Positions 12,901 to 24,925 of a DNA stretch of 64,000 nucleotides are shown here, piece by piece (position 1 is the stretch's first letter; every line of letters begins with the position of its first letter). The stretch comes from Calvatia gigantea (Eukaryota; Basidiomycota; Agaricomycetes; Agaricales; Lycoperdaceae): contig JACAAK010000003.1 of the NCBI GenBank assembly GCA_025093985.1, positions 372,001-436,000 on the forward strand, written 5' to 3'. The translations under genes were made by a program, and so were the position numbers. Under the pieces are notes generated by a model. That model saw nothing but the letters and a program-made list of their open reading frames with translations. It searched no databases and was not told the DNA's origin.

Positions 12901-13622
12901 GTTACAACTGATACCACCACCAATATCCACTAGACCTTTCGCTCACATCGCTATGGATCTACTGACTGATTTACCTAAATCCCACGGATTTGACTCAATT
13001 CTGTCCATAGTGGACCATGGACTTACGAAGGGGATAATTCTCACTCCTTGTACAAAAGAAATCACTGCCAAAGGAATCACCAATATAATTATAGACAAAG
13101 TCTATACTAGATTTGGACTACCGGACAAGATAATCTCCAACCGTGACCCCAGATTCCGAGCAAATTCCAGTCAAGCCCTCATGAAATGACTTGGAATCAC
13201 CCAATCATTTTTATCAGCTTACCACCCTCAATCTGATGAAACAACGGAATGATTCAATCAGGAAATTGCAGCATACCTGTCCATTTACTGTACAGGAAAC
13301 CCCTCCACCTGGTCGGAAGCACTCCCAATCCTTGAATTCTCTCACAATTCATGAACACACTCCAATTAAAAACAATACCCATGGACCGAACCCAGAATCA
13401 CCCCTTCCTGACATAATAGAAGAAGAAGAAGAATACAAAATTGAAGGCATCCTGAACCATAGAACCAAGAATAAACAAAGGGAATACTACATCAAGTGGA
13501 AAGGTTATGACCACGAAGAAAATTCTTGGGAAAACAAAGCACAACTCTTACCACATGCCCAAGAACTGTTACGAAAATACCAGCAAGAACACCGACTAAT
13601 GACTGCTCCACTTAAACAATGA
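9941..13622 (+). pseudogene. A2 pol: protease, RT, RNase H, integrase, chromodomain
   Basis: The frame runs from the frameshift site to TGA at 13620-13622. Protease is near 10090 (LIDSGTQGNFIS). RT is at about 10750-11900, with the YMDD box in IIYMDDILIYA. RNase H is at about 12040-12420 (FFIETDASKYTLGAVL). Integrase is at about 12730-13340, with DLLTDLP and ISNRDPRF. The chromodomain is at about 13420-13600 (EYKIEGILNHRTK, YYIKWKGYDHEENSWE). At least a dozen TGA codons interrupt pol, usually where relatives show Arg. The integrase C-terminal region is deleted near 13370. The solo LTR at 11127-11433 splits the RT between the residues MDV and LGYNN. Confidence 0.9.
11127..11433 (-). mobile_element. 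Solo LTR of family B in the A2 RT
   Basis: This 307-bp element begins TGTTACGACCTTAG and ends TTCACAACA. Target duplication ACTTG lies at 11122-11126 and 11434-11438. It matches both LTRs of element B and the solo copy at 52391. Removing it and one duplication restores the A2 RT reading frame across LGYNN. Confidence 0.95.
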
Positions 13623-13698
13623 AAAGGATATAAATAATCCAAGATTCTCTCAACTTCTCCATCATTCCTTAACAGCATTTCTACAAACTGAACTACCA

Positions 13699-15521
13699 AT
13701 GGCACTGACTCAGAAAAACTACAAGAAGGGAAAGAAAGCTGCTATTGTAGCCTCATCCCCCTCTCCTTCCCTCTCTTCAATCTCCTCCCTCTCTACTAAA
13801 AACAATTCCCCAGTCAGAAAATCTTAATCTCTCCCCTCCTTCCCTCGTATTTCTGTACCCAACCCTCCCACCGTCACACTTGTGGACCACAAAACCCCTG
13901 CCCCAATCATCCCCACAGTTCAAATCAACGAACTGCTGGAGAAGCCAATTATCACCCTCCCAGATGCCATCTTCACCAGAGACAAGCTCCAACAATTTGT
14001 GGACTAGAACAAACAATTCTGGGTCAATGTCTTCATCAGACCAGATTGTATTTACATCCCCCCCTCCACCAAATCATCTCCCAGCCCCACCTGGGATAGA
14101 CTCACCTACCCAACAAGAATGGAAAGCAGCTCCACTATATCCCAGCTTCATCCCCAGTGAATAGAGGTATGAAACCCACCCCATGACACTAAATCTTGAG
14201 ACCCCCCAGTCTCCTTCTCCAAGGTCATTGCTGGAACCACTCCCCATACCGCTGCCTACGATATGAAATCAACACCTCAGCGACTCCTCTGGTTGCCCAA
14301 ACCGAAATGTGTCTACCCAATCCAGGTTGACAACCCCACCCCAACACTTCCCTTGGAGCGAGCTGGGATCCCAAAATCTGCTAGGGCAGAACTCCCTGTT
14401 GTTGACTGACGACACATCCTCCATCCTACCCCTGGTCCCTCTCCAAAGTCCCCCACAACCACTACAGCCAACCCTGAATGACCCAGGTCAGCCTGGGATG
14501 AATTACATCCCACGGAACTCTCTACCGCCAGCTATATCACAGCCAGCCCCTCTGATCGAGATCCCAACAGCTAAAACCGCTTCAGTCCTGAAACCCCCGC
14601 TATGTACGATAGACCTTTGCCCATGGAGCTATGGACTAGAACTGATTTCTCATCTGAGGGATCCCTCTGCATGATGGTCCTCAAGGGAGACCATCGAACT
14701 TGCTTCCACACCCAATATTTACATCATGCCAATCAGTGAAATCACTGGCGCATTATCTGCAATGCCATTTCATAGCTCGAACATCTTTCTCGGGATTATG
14801 AGCACACTGCCAATCGAGCGGCCCTATTTATCCAGGCATTACAAAGCCTTGGATTACCTCAGGCTTATGCCCACTATCTCCATGAGCATAGCATTAAGCC
14901 TATCCCACCCAACCAGCGAACTGGCTCTTCTGAGGTCAGACCACACCAACAAGCCGATTCCCCTGTGAAAAGCCCCTCCCCCAAACTGCATGTACCTCCC
15001 CCATCCACATCCGTCCCATCTGGACGAGCAAATCCCACCAGAACGACTCAAAACAGCCATATACAACCTAATGGGCCAACTGGATCAACTTCTAAACCTC
15101 TGAAACCAGTCCGAAAACCCCTTGGTCCCAACTCAGGACAAGGAAGAACTCCAATCCAACCCCAAGCTATGAACGACCCAAATTCGACCCAAAGGCCTTT
15201 TGTGAAAAATGTGCCAAACTCCACCTCCCTGCCATAGGTCACTGGGCCAGCAATTGTGCCCATACCACTTGCCCCATCTGCCAGAAAACCCGCCCTGGCC
15301 ACTACTGTTGGACCTGCCCCCAATACTTCTGCCGACTCTGCAAAACCATCAACCCCAAACATAAACCAGAAGACTGCCCAAAATACACCGATTATATATG
15401 GACTGTAGAAAATATGAAGCAATGTTTTCAGGAACAAGTTCTTGAAAACCCTCACAACACCTTTGACGACAAATACTACAACAATGGAGTATCCCTGGAC
15501 TACTCTGTCCTATCAGCGTAA
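13699..15521 (+). pseudogene. A2 ORF3: extra post-pol gene, Cys/His-rich C-terminus
   Basis: It starts at ATG 13699, 76 bp after pol ends, and stops at TAA 15519-15521, 32 bp before the 3' LTR. It would encode roughly 600 residues: a basic, Ser/Pro-rich N-terminus (MALTQKNYKKGKKAA), a middle region, then a Cys-rich tail. The tail holds CEKCAKLHLPAIGHWASNC (C-x2-C-x9-H-x4-C) and CRLCKTINPKHKPEDC (C-x2-C-x6-H-x4-C). Stops and at least one frameshift break it. Its position is that of env-like genes, but I see no clear signal peptide or membrane segment. The tail suggests nucleic-acid binding. The function is unknown. Confidence 0.78.
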
Positions 15522-15553
15522 ATTTCGGAGTAATTTACCTAGAGATGGGCTAA

Positions 15554-16180
15554 TGTTATGAACTTACCACATCTCCGGACTCTCCACATCTGCGTATTAA
15601 CCTTTTCTTTAGACTTTCTCTTTTCCCTCCCTATACCCTGGTCCATTCTTTATTTATTTATCACATGTACTTCTATCTTTGCTTCTTATGATTCATTCTG
15701 AATCATGTTCCTGTTTCACCCTTATCTTGTCTCATCATCAGACTTCTATTTACCTGTCCCTGTCTTCTTATGACTCATATTCCTTCTTTCTATTCATTTC
15801 ACTCATCCCTATGATTCCTCATATTACCAATTAACCTGTAGTAGTTTCTCATTGACTCATACCCCTTTACTACATAATCTCCCATCTCTCACTTGTAGCT
15901 AGTATATAAACCTTAAGTAGTACTTTGTATTACCTTAGGTTATTCTAGTAACAAGCTTCCTTATCTTCGCTCATCTGCTACAAGGTTAACAACCTTGGGG
16001 ACTGCAGTGACATTTAACTTGGACTTCTCAGGCAAGTGCAAGCTTCTACTTGAGGGAGCGATCCGAAGCCTGCACAGAAGTCATTAAGACTTGTCGAATA
16101 CTCCTGGGCTATAGCGTTGAACCTCTCCCTGAGTGGAGATGATCTGGGCCTGGTTGCAAAGTAAGGTAATGCACGTAACA
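15554..16180 (+). repeat. A2 3' LTR
   Basis: This 627-bp LTR begins TGTTATGAACTTACC and ends GCACGTAACA. It contains GTATATAAACC near 15902. The purine-rich AGAGATGGGC lies just upstream as a possible polypurine tract. TGTAG follows as the target duplication. Confidence 0.93.
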
Positions 16181-16185
16181 TGTAG

Positions 16186-17640
16186 TCCTTCTTTGAAAGA
16201 AGTCTGAGGCTTCTGAGAAGCTAATACAGCTAATCAGTGTGCTTGAGAACCTTTCTGGTATGTATGTCAAAAGACTATGCCCTGATAATAGAGGAGAATA
16301 CATCAATGAGAAACTATTGGCAGGGCTTGTGGCACATGGAATCACCCACAAGACCACTGCTTCCTATGCACATCAGCAAAATGGGAGAGCAGAGTGACTG
16401 AACTGCACTCTACACAAGAAAGCCTAAGCTATATGGCTTCAGGCATATCTACCTGACTCATGGTGGGAGTTTGCATTGAATACAGCTGTACATTTATATA
16501 ATTGCATACCAGTCCAGCGTCTGTAGTGGAAGACACCATTTGAGTGTTATTTGAGGGAAAAGCCAGACTTATCCCATATCTATATGTTTAGATGCAGCAC
16601 ATATGTATTTCTACCCAATGAAATCTGCCCAAACAAATTGTCTGCAAGGTCAGAGGTTATGATCTTCCTTAGCTACAAAGGTTCAAAGAACTATGTATTT
16701 ATGTGGCACACAGTAGGCAATGTGATTTTTATATCACCAAATACCTTATTTGACGAGGGATATTTCCCTAAATGCCCTAATTCAAAGCCGGATAGCAGTA
16801 ACTAGCCAAATCACGGAGGAGAGAGAAATCTGCCAGAAAGACAGAGAAAAGAGGCTTCACCTCCTTTTCCACCATCCTCAGATAATGCTGGAAATATTCC
16901 ACCTCCACCTTTGGAGCCAGTCCATTTACCTCTAACTTCTCCACCTTTCAAACTGAAATATTCTCTGCCTACACCTCTTTTACCCTGGTGTGAACCTTCA
17001 CTACTGGACAGCATTTCATCATGACCTTTGCAAGAAGGCAGTCTGCCAGCCTGGATTCCCCCACCTGAGTCGCCATCTGAATATGGAACGACTGATGAGG
17101 AGGAGCCCAGAGATCCACACAATAACTGGCATGTGGACAGAGATGTATGGGATGATGAACATCATGAATTCCCAATCCCTATTCCCAAACATCATGCTAT
17201 TGGTCAAAATCAGGTTGAACTGCATTGTTCTGAACAACAAGGCAGGCCACCTGTAAGACCTGGTAACACTTATGGAGAGAATAGATGTCTAATTTCTATT
17301 GAAAGGGAAATAGATTGGACTCACCAACAAGAGCAGCAGAGGCAAAGGCAGTGTGTTCACACCAATGCTCCTCTGGATGAAGTAATATGAAAGTGTAGAG
17401 CCAGGACTAATCATTCTGAATATGTGAGACAAAGGCTTTGTGCTGAGCAGTACCTGCCATGACCCTTTGATTTACCTCCATTTGAGCTTCCTCCACATCC
17501 AGAACTGCTGCCCATGCCTGAATTTCCTCCTTATGATCCAACATCTCACAACATGCATGACATGGAGATTGACAGGCTTTTCACTGAGGAAGGAGTAAAG
17601 TTGATTAATTTCTTAATATAGACAGTTCATAATACTGCAC
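16186..17640 (+). pseudogene. C integrase (second part) and linker
   Basis: After A2 the copia integrase resumes. It shows CPDNRGEYINEKL and, with stops ignored, HQQNGRAE, which hold the second Asp and the Glu of the catalytic triad. NTAVHLYNCIPVQ and DLSHIYMFRCSTYVFLP follow. From about 16804 the sequence is the poorly conserved Pro/Glu-rich linker between integrase and RT, with many stops. The frame is interrupted at 17640 by H1. HNTAH before H1 joins REPETFHDIL after it. Confidence 0.83.
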
Positions 17641-17644
17641 ACAG

Positions 17645-18938
17645 TAAAGAGGCAGAAATAGAATACTAAATGTGATATGGATGTATGACTTAGATTAAGC
17701 TGATGGAATAGATATTTAAAGATTTCTGCACAAGGCAAGTTCATGGGGAGGCAATCTGACAATATGCGAGACAATTCCACAAAATAAAGCGAAATAATAA
17801 TGCATGGAGGACACTAGAATAGCTAACTACCTTTGCTAAGAAGAGTAAAGCCAAATTGTGCAACTTGTGTCCCTTATCCAAGAAGTCAACAAGACACAGA
17901 ACCTCAGGTACTCCCTAAGATTCACCCTTATCAAGTTAACAACCAGAAGTGCACTGTCCTACACTTGTGATACTCCAAGTACCAGGGTGTAGCAATGCAA
18001 TACACTCTTAATCTAAGCTCACTTCACAAGTAAGCCCGAGGTCTTCTTCTTAGATCAAAAGGTCTCAATCTTAGCTCAAGTCACTTAGTCTAGTTAATCT
18101 TGAAAGAACTTATTACTTTGCCTCACTCAGGCACAATAGATCGCTTTTCACTGTGCTCTGAAGGCTGGGCAATGGCTAGTAGGTTCCTTGCCATGTCCGA
18201 TACCTCAGAGGGGGTTTATATATTATTTGGGTGCTCATTATGACAAGACAATGATTACACAACTAGGAACATATTATTAAGCAAGGTACAAACCAGTAGA
18301 TTAGATCATGCACCAAGAGAGCCACAACCTATTAGATTAGTGAAACATTGGAAATACAGGAGGATTCTGGGTATCTGTTTGTTCCAGGCTGTGTTTTAGC
18401 CCATTCTCTGGGTCTGCATTCTTCTCTAAATATGTAGAACATCTAAAATTTCAGACATCACATGAACTGTTCCCCTACGTGTCCCTGTGGATTGTATGCG
18501 AATGCATCCATATGCATCATTAGTGCTGAGTGAGGTTCATTAATCTAACAACAGTGGCATTTCCTTGTGAACATGCCAATCATTCTTTTAGATTAAGTGT
18601 GTCAGACTTATTTCTTGAGTCTAGGCTCATTGGAGGGGTCCCATAGCTCTGTATAGATGCATTGGAATGGTTTTACTGCCTGGTCCAGCTGGAATCACAA
18701 CTGGTCATATAGTACACTGTTAGAATTGCTTTTTGTTAAGCACGGTAGTCATCCTGTAGCCACTGCTATCCATCATCAATGGCCATAGTATTCTACAGTG
18801 ATCAAGTACTCTTTTATTATACTGTTGGGCTCTTAGATTAGGTCATACTACTACAGGAAGGTTTGATGTAATTATTAGATTAGGCTTGTATGCCTTAGAT
18901 TAGCGATTTTCATGCATGAAAATGGCTTTGCTGTTACA
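17645..18938 (-). mobile_element. H1: 1.3-kb non-coding LTR-like element, 4-bp duplication
   Basis: This 1294-bp insertion in copia pol runs from TAAAGAGGCAG to GCTGTTACA, flanked by ACAG (17641-17644 and 18939-18942). Removing it restores the copia frame. H2 (26468-27774) is the inverted relative with a 4-bp duplication TCAT. Oriented by its TATA-like TATATAAACC, it begins TGTAAC and ends CTCTTTA, so it lacks the usual CA end. The motif TTAGATTA or its complement recurs about ten times. There is no coding potential. It is probably a solo LTR of an unseen element. Confidence 0.82.
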
Positions 18939-18942
18939 ACAG

Positions 18943-20542
18943 AGAGCCTGAAACTTTCCATGACATACTTAAGCTTCCTGAGCCAATAAAGGCAAAATAG
19001 ATGGCTGCACATATTGAGGAACTTGACACATTGAAGAAACATGGAGTGTATGAATTGGTAGATCTACCAAAAGGAAGGAGGACAGTTAAAAATTGTTGGG
19101 TATTTCTCAAAAAGTCACATGGCTGACTGTGAGCTTGCTTAGTAGCAAAGGGGTTCTCGCAAGTAGAAGGCATTGACTATAACAAGTTATTCTCACCAGT
19201 TGTCTGCTACGAGTCTGCACATATAAGCTTTGCACTTGCTGCAATCCATGATTGGGATATGCATAGCATTGACATAAAAACTGCCTATTTATATGGCAAA
19301 CTAGATGAAGAAATATATATGGAACAGCCTGAAGGGTTTTGACTTCCCAGGCAGGAGGGGAAAGTATGGAGATTGAAATGAGCAATTTATGGCCTTAAAC
19401 AAGCTGGTCACCAGTGGTGGAAAGAATTGCATCAATCTATGATTGAGCTGGGATTTACCTGCTGCAAATCTGACTATGCTGTATACTTTCACAGACATCC
19501 AAAGATGAAAGAGCTTATTGTAGCCATCATTTATGTTGATGACATGAATTTCTTAGGTCCAAAAGGTTCCTCCCTCCTCAAAGAGTTGAAGGGAAAATTT
19601 ACCAAAAAGTGGGAATGCAGAGACCATAGTCCCTATGAGGAATTTTGAGGAATGAAAATTTTGAGGAATCACTCCAAGTGACAGATCTTTATTCAGCAGA
19701 TCAAATACCTGGATAAGATTCTTGAGCACTTTCAGGTTCCACAGTCTGCTGTGGCTAAAACACTATTACCCACCAGCTTCCAGTTCATGATGAACAAGGA
19801 CACTGCCACTGCCCCCTTCTGTCAGAAGTACCAACAATTGGTTGGTTCTTTAATGTACTTGATGATCGGCACTAGGCCTGACATAGCCTTTGCCATAGTT
19901 AAGCTGGCACAATATACTGCTAACTCCATACCTGAGCACTATTGCACTGGAATTCATGTATTAAAGTACTTGTCAATGACAAGGAACTATGCATTGAAAT
20001 ATGAAGGCAATACTGGGAAACCAATGGTGACGTTGGAATGCCTCAGTGACTCAGATTGGGCTCAAGATACAGAGATCCACCAATCTGTTTCAGGAAATGT
20101 CTGTATGATCATGTCCAGAGCTGTTACCTGGACTTTGTGGTAACAGAAGATGGTTTCACTTTTGTCCACTGAGGTGGAATATAAAGAACTGTCTGACACT
20201 TCACAACAAGTGAAATGGCTGTCACAGCTTCTGGAGGAGCTTGGTATAGAGTACCCAACTCCTATTTTCTATGGCAACAACAATGGATCCAAATTTTGGA
20301 CTGAAAATCCCATTGTTGAAAAACAGTCGAAGTATGTTGATATTTATTATCATTATGTGCAAGAATTAGTTGAGGAGGAAATAATTAATATTGGTGATGT
20401 ATCTTCACAAGACAATCCTGCTGATATCTTTACAAAGAATCTTGGCACCACCAAAATAAACCTCTTCCGTCCTGAGTTAGGATTGATTTTCAATTCCGAC
20501 ATTGAAGCTTGGGATAAAGCCACTCAATTGTTGAAGCATTAA
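18943..20542 (+). pseudogene. C reverse transcriptase and RNase H
   Basis: The region reads, with stops, AAHIEELDTLKKHGVYELV, then KGFSQVEGIDY, then IYVDDMNFLG, where the copia YVDD catalytic box lies at about 19530. RNase H follows at about 19850-20450, with DSDWAQD, STEVEYKELSD and SQDNPADIFTK. It ends at TAA 20540-20542, 26 bp before the 3' LTR. Several TGA, TAA and frameshift lesions inactivate it. Confidence 0.9.
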
Positions 20543-20555
20543 TCTCCCTCCTTCA

Positions 20556-20567
20556 AGTGAGGAGGAG
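20556..20567 (+). other. C polypurine tract
   Basis: The purine run GTGAGGAGGAG abuts the 3' LTR at 20568, the position where plus-strand priming occurs in LTR retrotransposons. Confidence 0.8.
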
Positions 20568-20986
20568 TGTTGAATCTCAATCCTGTACTACTATGTTGGT
20601 TCAGTCTATTTATAGCTGAAACAGGTTCTTGAGTACTTTACTCTTGAAAAGAGATAATGACATATGGACTACAGTACTAGACTGCACTCTAGGTTGCTGG
20701 CTAATAGTCTATTAAATACACAACCAAGTATGCAGTATACTCTACATATGCTACTGGTAGATAAGACCTCACCTGTATAGGTAGGATGGTGCATAGACCA
20801 GAGACTTTAGATATAAAAACCCTATGTAATATGTGTACAAAGACAAGACAATTCAGTCTTATATTCCTTACAATTCCTCTTAAATATCCTCTAGCAACTG
20901 TCTATCAAGTCTCTCTCAATAAACCCAGTGAGTATGACTACCCTCTGCCACTAGTGCATAGCTACTGTGGTGTACTCATCTCAACA
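20568..20986 (+). repeat. C 3' LTR
   Basis: This 419-bp LTR is equal in length to the 5' LTR, begins TGTTGAATCTC and ends CATCTCAACA. The target duplication GTCAT follows at 20987-20991. Confidence 0.93.
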
Positions 20987-20991
20987 GTCAT

Positions 20992-21969
20992 GATCCCGAT
21001 GAAGATGTTTGCATTGGAATATGGCATCATAGATAAGGCACCAGTAATTTCATTGATTGGTTGTATGTAGATATTTGGTTTGGAATAAAGTTCTATGGTC
21101 TCCATAGAAGACCATTACACAGAGGGATCCCAAATTCTGGAAATCAGGTCTAGCCCATAATTCCATGGGTGAAGGTCAATTGTTCTAAGTAAGGGGTTCT
21201 GGACTGAACTGGGGACATCTGCTGGGGTCCCAGTTGGTGGGGTTTTCCACAATGTATTCAGGAGATGTATGTTGGGTTGGGGGAAGTTCCTCTCTAACAG
21301 ATCTTGGGATCCCAGCTCACTCTGAGAGAAGTGCCAGAGTAGGGTGTTAGTTCAGAATGGGGTAAATATATGCAGGGGTCAGCAACCAGAGGAGTTGTCC
21401 TGGGTTTTTCTTTGAGTCATAGGAGGTAGTATGGGAAGTGGTTCTGGCAATGACCTTTGCAAAGGGAACTAATGGGTCTTGGGGTTCAGAGCTGAAGGTA
21501 GCTTGTTCTATGTTGGCCTGGATGGGCTATAGTTCAGTGAGAGCAGATTGCTCTCTTTGTTGATTGGGGTAGGTAAGGTCAGACTAGGGGGAGTAGGTGA
21601 TGAATTCACTGGTAGGTGGGATATAGACACACTGGATGCCTGTGAAGATGTTGACCCAGAAATGTTTATTCTGGTCTGTGATTTGTTGGAGTTCATTTTG
21701 GAAGAAGACACCATTAGGTAGTGTCAATATTGGTCATTCATGTTCCAGATAGGTAATGGTGGGAAGGGTAGATGTTGATGGTTCATTGACTATAGGTGTA
21801 ATGGTGGCAACTGGGGTAGAGGAATATGAGGGGAGGCTAGAAGAGATTGGATTTGTCAGGTAGGGGTGTTGTAGCAGCTAGAATAGGCTGACACTAGTGT
21901 AGGTAAGGGGGATGCAGAGATAACAGCAGCCTTCTTGTCTTTCTTATAGTTTTTCTGGGTGGGTGCCAT
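20992..21969 (-). pseudogene. A1 ORF3, N-terminal part
   Basis: The minus-strand start ATG is at 21967-21969. The N-terminus is basic, as in A2. The frame runs left to the copia insertion at 20986 and resumes at 3683. The final bases match the A2 ORF3 around 14660-14790. Stops are frequent. The spacing from the end of pol matches A2. Confidence 0.78.
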
Positions 21970-22095
21970 TGATATGATTTGGGAATATTGTGGTTGGATT
22001 GTCAGAGCAAGTCAGGAGGATGAGTGAGTCAGTTGTTGTTCCAGCTATTTATGTCCTTTTTGTTGTTTAAGTAGAATGGGATTTAGTCAGTGTTT

Positions 22096-24920
22096 CTATT
22101 GGTATTTTTGCAACAGTTCTTGGGCATGTGGTAATAATTGTACTTCGTTTTCCCAAGAATTTTCTTTGTGATCATAACCTTTCCACTTGATGTAATACTC
22201 CCTTTGTTTATTTTTGGTTCTATAGTTCAGGATACTTTCAATTTCATATTCTTCTTCTCCTTCTATTATGTCAGGAAGGGGTGGTTCCAGGTTTGGTCCA
22301 TGGATATCATTTTTGGTGTATTCAGAGAGAAGGGCAGCATGGAATATGTTGTGAATTTTCCATGTTTCAGGTAGTTTTAGTTGGTAGGAGAGTAGTGATA
22401 AGACTTCCTTGATAGTAAATGGTCTAAGGCATTTTAGTGCTATCTTGTTCAATTTGAATGGGAGCTTCAGGTTTCTCTGTTCAAGCCATACTTGTTGCTC
22501 TAGGATGAAGGGTTTGAATTTAGACTTGATTCATTGTTCCATATGTTCCATAGCTAATTTGTGAGCAGCTATCACTTCTCTTCATGTGTGATCCAGGGAT
22601 TTTATTCTTTCTTCAGTAGTAGTGAAGTTGGATTCTTCCAGGATCATAGGTATTCCAAGGGGTTTTGCTCTATACATGAGTTCAAAAGGTGTTTGTTTTT
22701 GATCTGAATGTATTTGGGAGTTGTGGGAGAATTTGAGGATCAGAAGTGTTTTAGACTAGGTAGAGGGGTTTCCTGTGCAGTAGATTGACAGATATGCTGC
22801 AATTTCCTGGTTGAATTGTTCTGTGGTTCCATCAGATTGAGGGTGGTAAGCTGATGAGAATGATTGGGTAATTCCAAAACATTTCATGAGAGCTTGACTG
22901 GAGTTTGCTCAGAATCTAGAGTCATAATTGGAGATTATCTTGTCTGGTAGTCCAAATCTGGCATAGACCTTGTCTATGATTATGTCAGCAATTCCTTTGG
23001 TGGTGATTTCTTTCATACAAGAAGTGAGAATTACCCCTTTTGTAAGTCCATGGTCCACTATGGACAGAATTGAGTCAAATCTGCAGGATTTAGGTAAGTC
23101 AGTAAGCAGATCCATAGTGATGTGAGCAAATGGTCTGGTAGATATTGGTGGTGGTATTGGTTGCAATGGTGGGTGGGGAGAGTTTTGGTTAATCTTGAAT
23201 TGTTGACACCTGCTACATCCTTTGACATAATTTTGTATGAAGGTGCTCATTCCTGGCCAATATACTTCAGCTTTGGCCATTTGGTAGGTTTCTTGTTCTC
23301 CAGGGTGTCTAGTAGAAGGGTGATCATGGTATCACTGGATAACATGTCAACAGAGTTCCACATCCTCTGGGATAACAATTTTCCCTTCAAATGTCATGAG
23401 GTGTCCAGATGACATGGGAATGACTCCATATTTCAAGTTGATTGCTTCTGGTAATTCTGATAGAAGTCAACTTATGGCTTCCATGGTGACTTCATCATAC
23501 TTGAATGATTTTGTAATGTTGTCCTGTAGTTCTTGATTGACTAGGGAGATGAATAATTCATTGGGTAATACTATAATTTTGTTGAGGAATACTTCTTCAG
23601 GGAGGACAACAACATTTTCATTGTTATTGTCATCATCTGGGGTGTAATCTAGTTGTTGTGAGAGTGCATCGGCAGCTAGTATTTTTGTTCCTAGGACATG
23701 TTTGATTGCAAAACCAAAGTGTGTGAGGAAACTAAGCCATCAGGCCTGTCTTCTAGAGATATTCTGGGGTTTCCTCCAAAAGGTAAGGTTTTTGTGATCA
23801 GTCTGTATGGTTACATGGTGTTGGGCTCCTTCTAAGTAGTGTCACCATTCTTCTAATACAGTGATTATGGCAAGGAGTTCCCTGTCATATATTTTGTAGT
23901 TATGCTGGGTAGGGTTGAATGCTTTGGATAGGAAAGCTACAGGGTAGTAGTTTCTGTTCATGTCTTGTTGCAATAGGATGGCTCCTAATGCATACTTTGA
24001 GGTGTCTGTTTCAATAAAGAAGGGTTTTGTCTGGTCCAGTATTAGCAAAATGGGTTTCTTCATGAATTCAGATTTTAATTAGTTAAAGGCTTTGTTTGCC
24101 TTGGTTTCTCATTCAAATTTCTTTGTTTTGGATAAGAGGGCATTAAGTGGTCAAGAGATGTCAGCATAGCAATGTATGAATTTTCAGTAGAAGTTGCAGA
24201 ATCCCATAAATTTTCTGACATTGTAGGTAGTACAGGGTAAGGGCCATTCTTCAATTCCATGGAGTTTGGTGTTATCCATTTCAATCTTGTTGGGGGAGAT
24301 AATCATGCTGAGATATTCTAGATTGGTTTTGTCAAATTTGCATTTTTCCAGTTTCAAGTATAGATCATTGTCTTTTAGAATCTGGAGTGCTTCCAGGGTA
24401 AGGGAATCCATTTCTTCTTGGGTTTTTGCATAGATGAGGATGTCATCCATGTAGATTATGATGCCTCCTCTATCTAGCATTTTAGAGAATATTGTATCCA
24501 TCATCTTTTGGAAGGTAGCAGAGGAGTTGCACATTCCAAAAAACATGACATTTGGTTTGTAAAGTCCAATGGAAGTCTTGAAGGCAGCCTTCCATTGGTC
24601 TTCTTCTCAAATTCAGATATTGTTGTATCTGAGTTGGACATCCATTTTGGTGAACAACTTTGCTTCTTGAAGTTTATCCATAATAGTCGTTATCATGGGA
24701 ATGGGGTATGCATTCTTTTTGGTGTATTTGTTTAGATAATGGTAGTCCTGACATGGTCAGAGTTTTCCATCCTTCTTTCCTATGAAGAAGAAAGAAGAGG
24801 CCATGGGAGATTCAGATTCTTGGATATATCCTTTTTGGAGGTTTTTGTGTATGAACTTTATGAGTTCTTCAGTTTCTAGGGGTAATAGGGGATATGTTTT
24901 TCCTAATTCTGGTTTGAAGG
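22096..24920 (-). pseudogene. A1 pol, C-terminal part: RT, RNase H, integrase, chromodomain
   Basis: On the minus strand from right to left: RT with IIIYMDDILIYA near 24450 and KFMGFCNFY near 24190, RNase H with FFIETDTSKYALGAIL near 24010, integrase with the zinc segment YVKGCSRCQQF, DLLTDLP and ISNYDSRF (22909-23280), then a segment missing from A2, then the chromodomain (EYEIESILNYRTK, YYIKWKGYDHKENSWE; 22096-22280). Damage is largely TGA. At positions such as MDV-x-L this copy has CAA where A2 has TGA, both derivable from CGA. The frame is split from its upstream half by element B. Confidence 0.88.
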
Positions 24921-24925
24921 TGTCC

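Larger units (their letters stand above)
6996..16180 (+). mobile_element. A2: Ty3/gypsy chromovirus, family A, nested in C
   Basis: Both LTRs are 627 bp (6996-7622 and 15554-16180), with target duplication TGTAG. The layout is leader with internal repeats, gag, -1 frameshift, protease, reverse transcriptase, RNase H, integrase, chromodomain, ORF3. A solo B LTR (11127-11433) interrupts the reverse transcriptase. Relative to A1, about 400 bp of the integrase C-terminal region is missing near 13370. The two LTRs are about 98% alike by eye, differing mainly by transitions, so this copy is younger than A1. It sits inside C, which sits inside A1, a member of its own family. Confidence 0.93.
3689..20986 (+). 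mobile_element. C: full-length Ty1/copia element, split by A2 and H1
   Basis: LTRs of 419 bp lie at 3689-4107 and 20568-20986, and target duplication GTCAT lies at 3684-3688 and 20987-20991. The internal order is gag, zinc region, protease, integrase, reverse transcriptase, RNase H, which is the copia order. A2 (6996-16180) interrupts the integrase and H1 (17645-18938) interrupts the region between integrase and reverse transcriptase. A purine-rich tract lies directly before the 3' LTR. The frames carry many stops and shifts. LTR differences are mostly transitions. Confidence 0.93.

Noticed and set aside
9941..13622. TGA as a sense codon (alternative code or programmed readthrough) in A2 pol
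   Set aside because: TGG is used normally, homologous sites carry CAA, TGG or AGA in other copies, and each is explained by CpG loss from CGA or CGG. The intact host genes also end in TGA.
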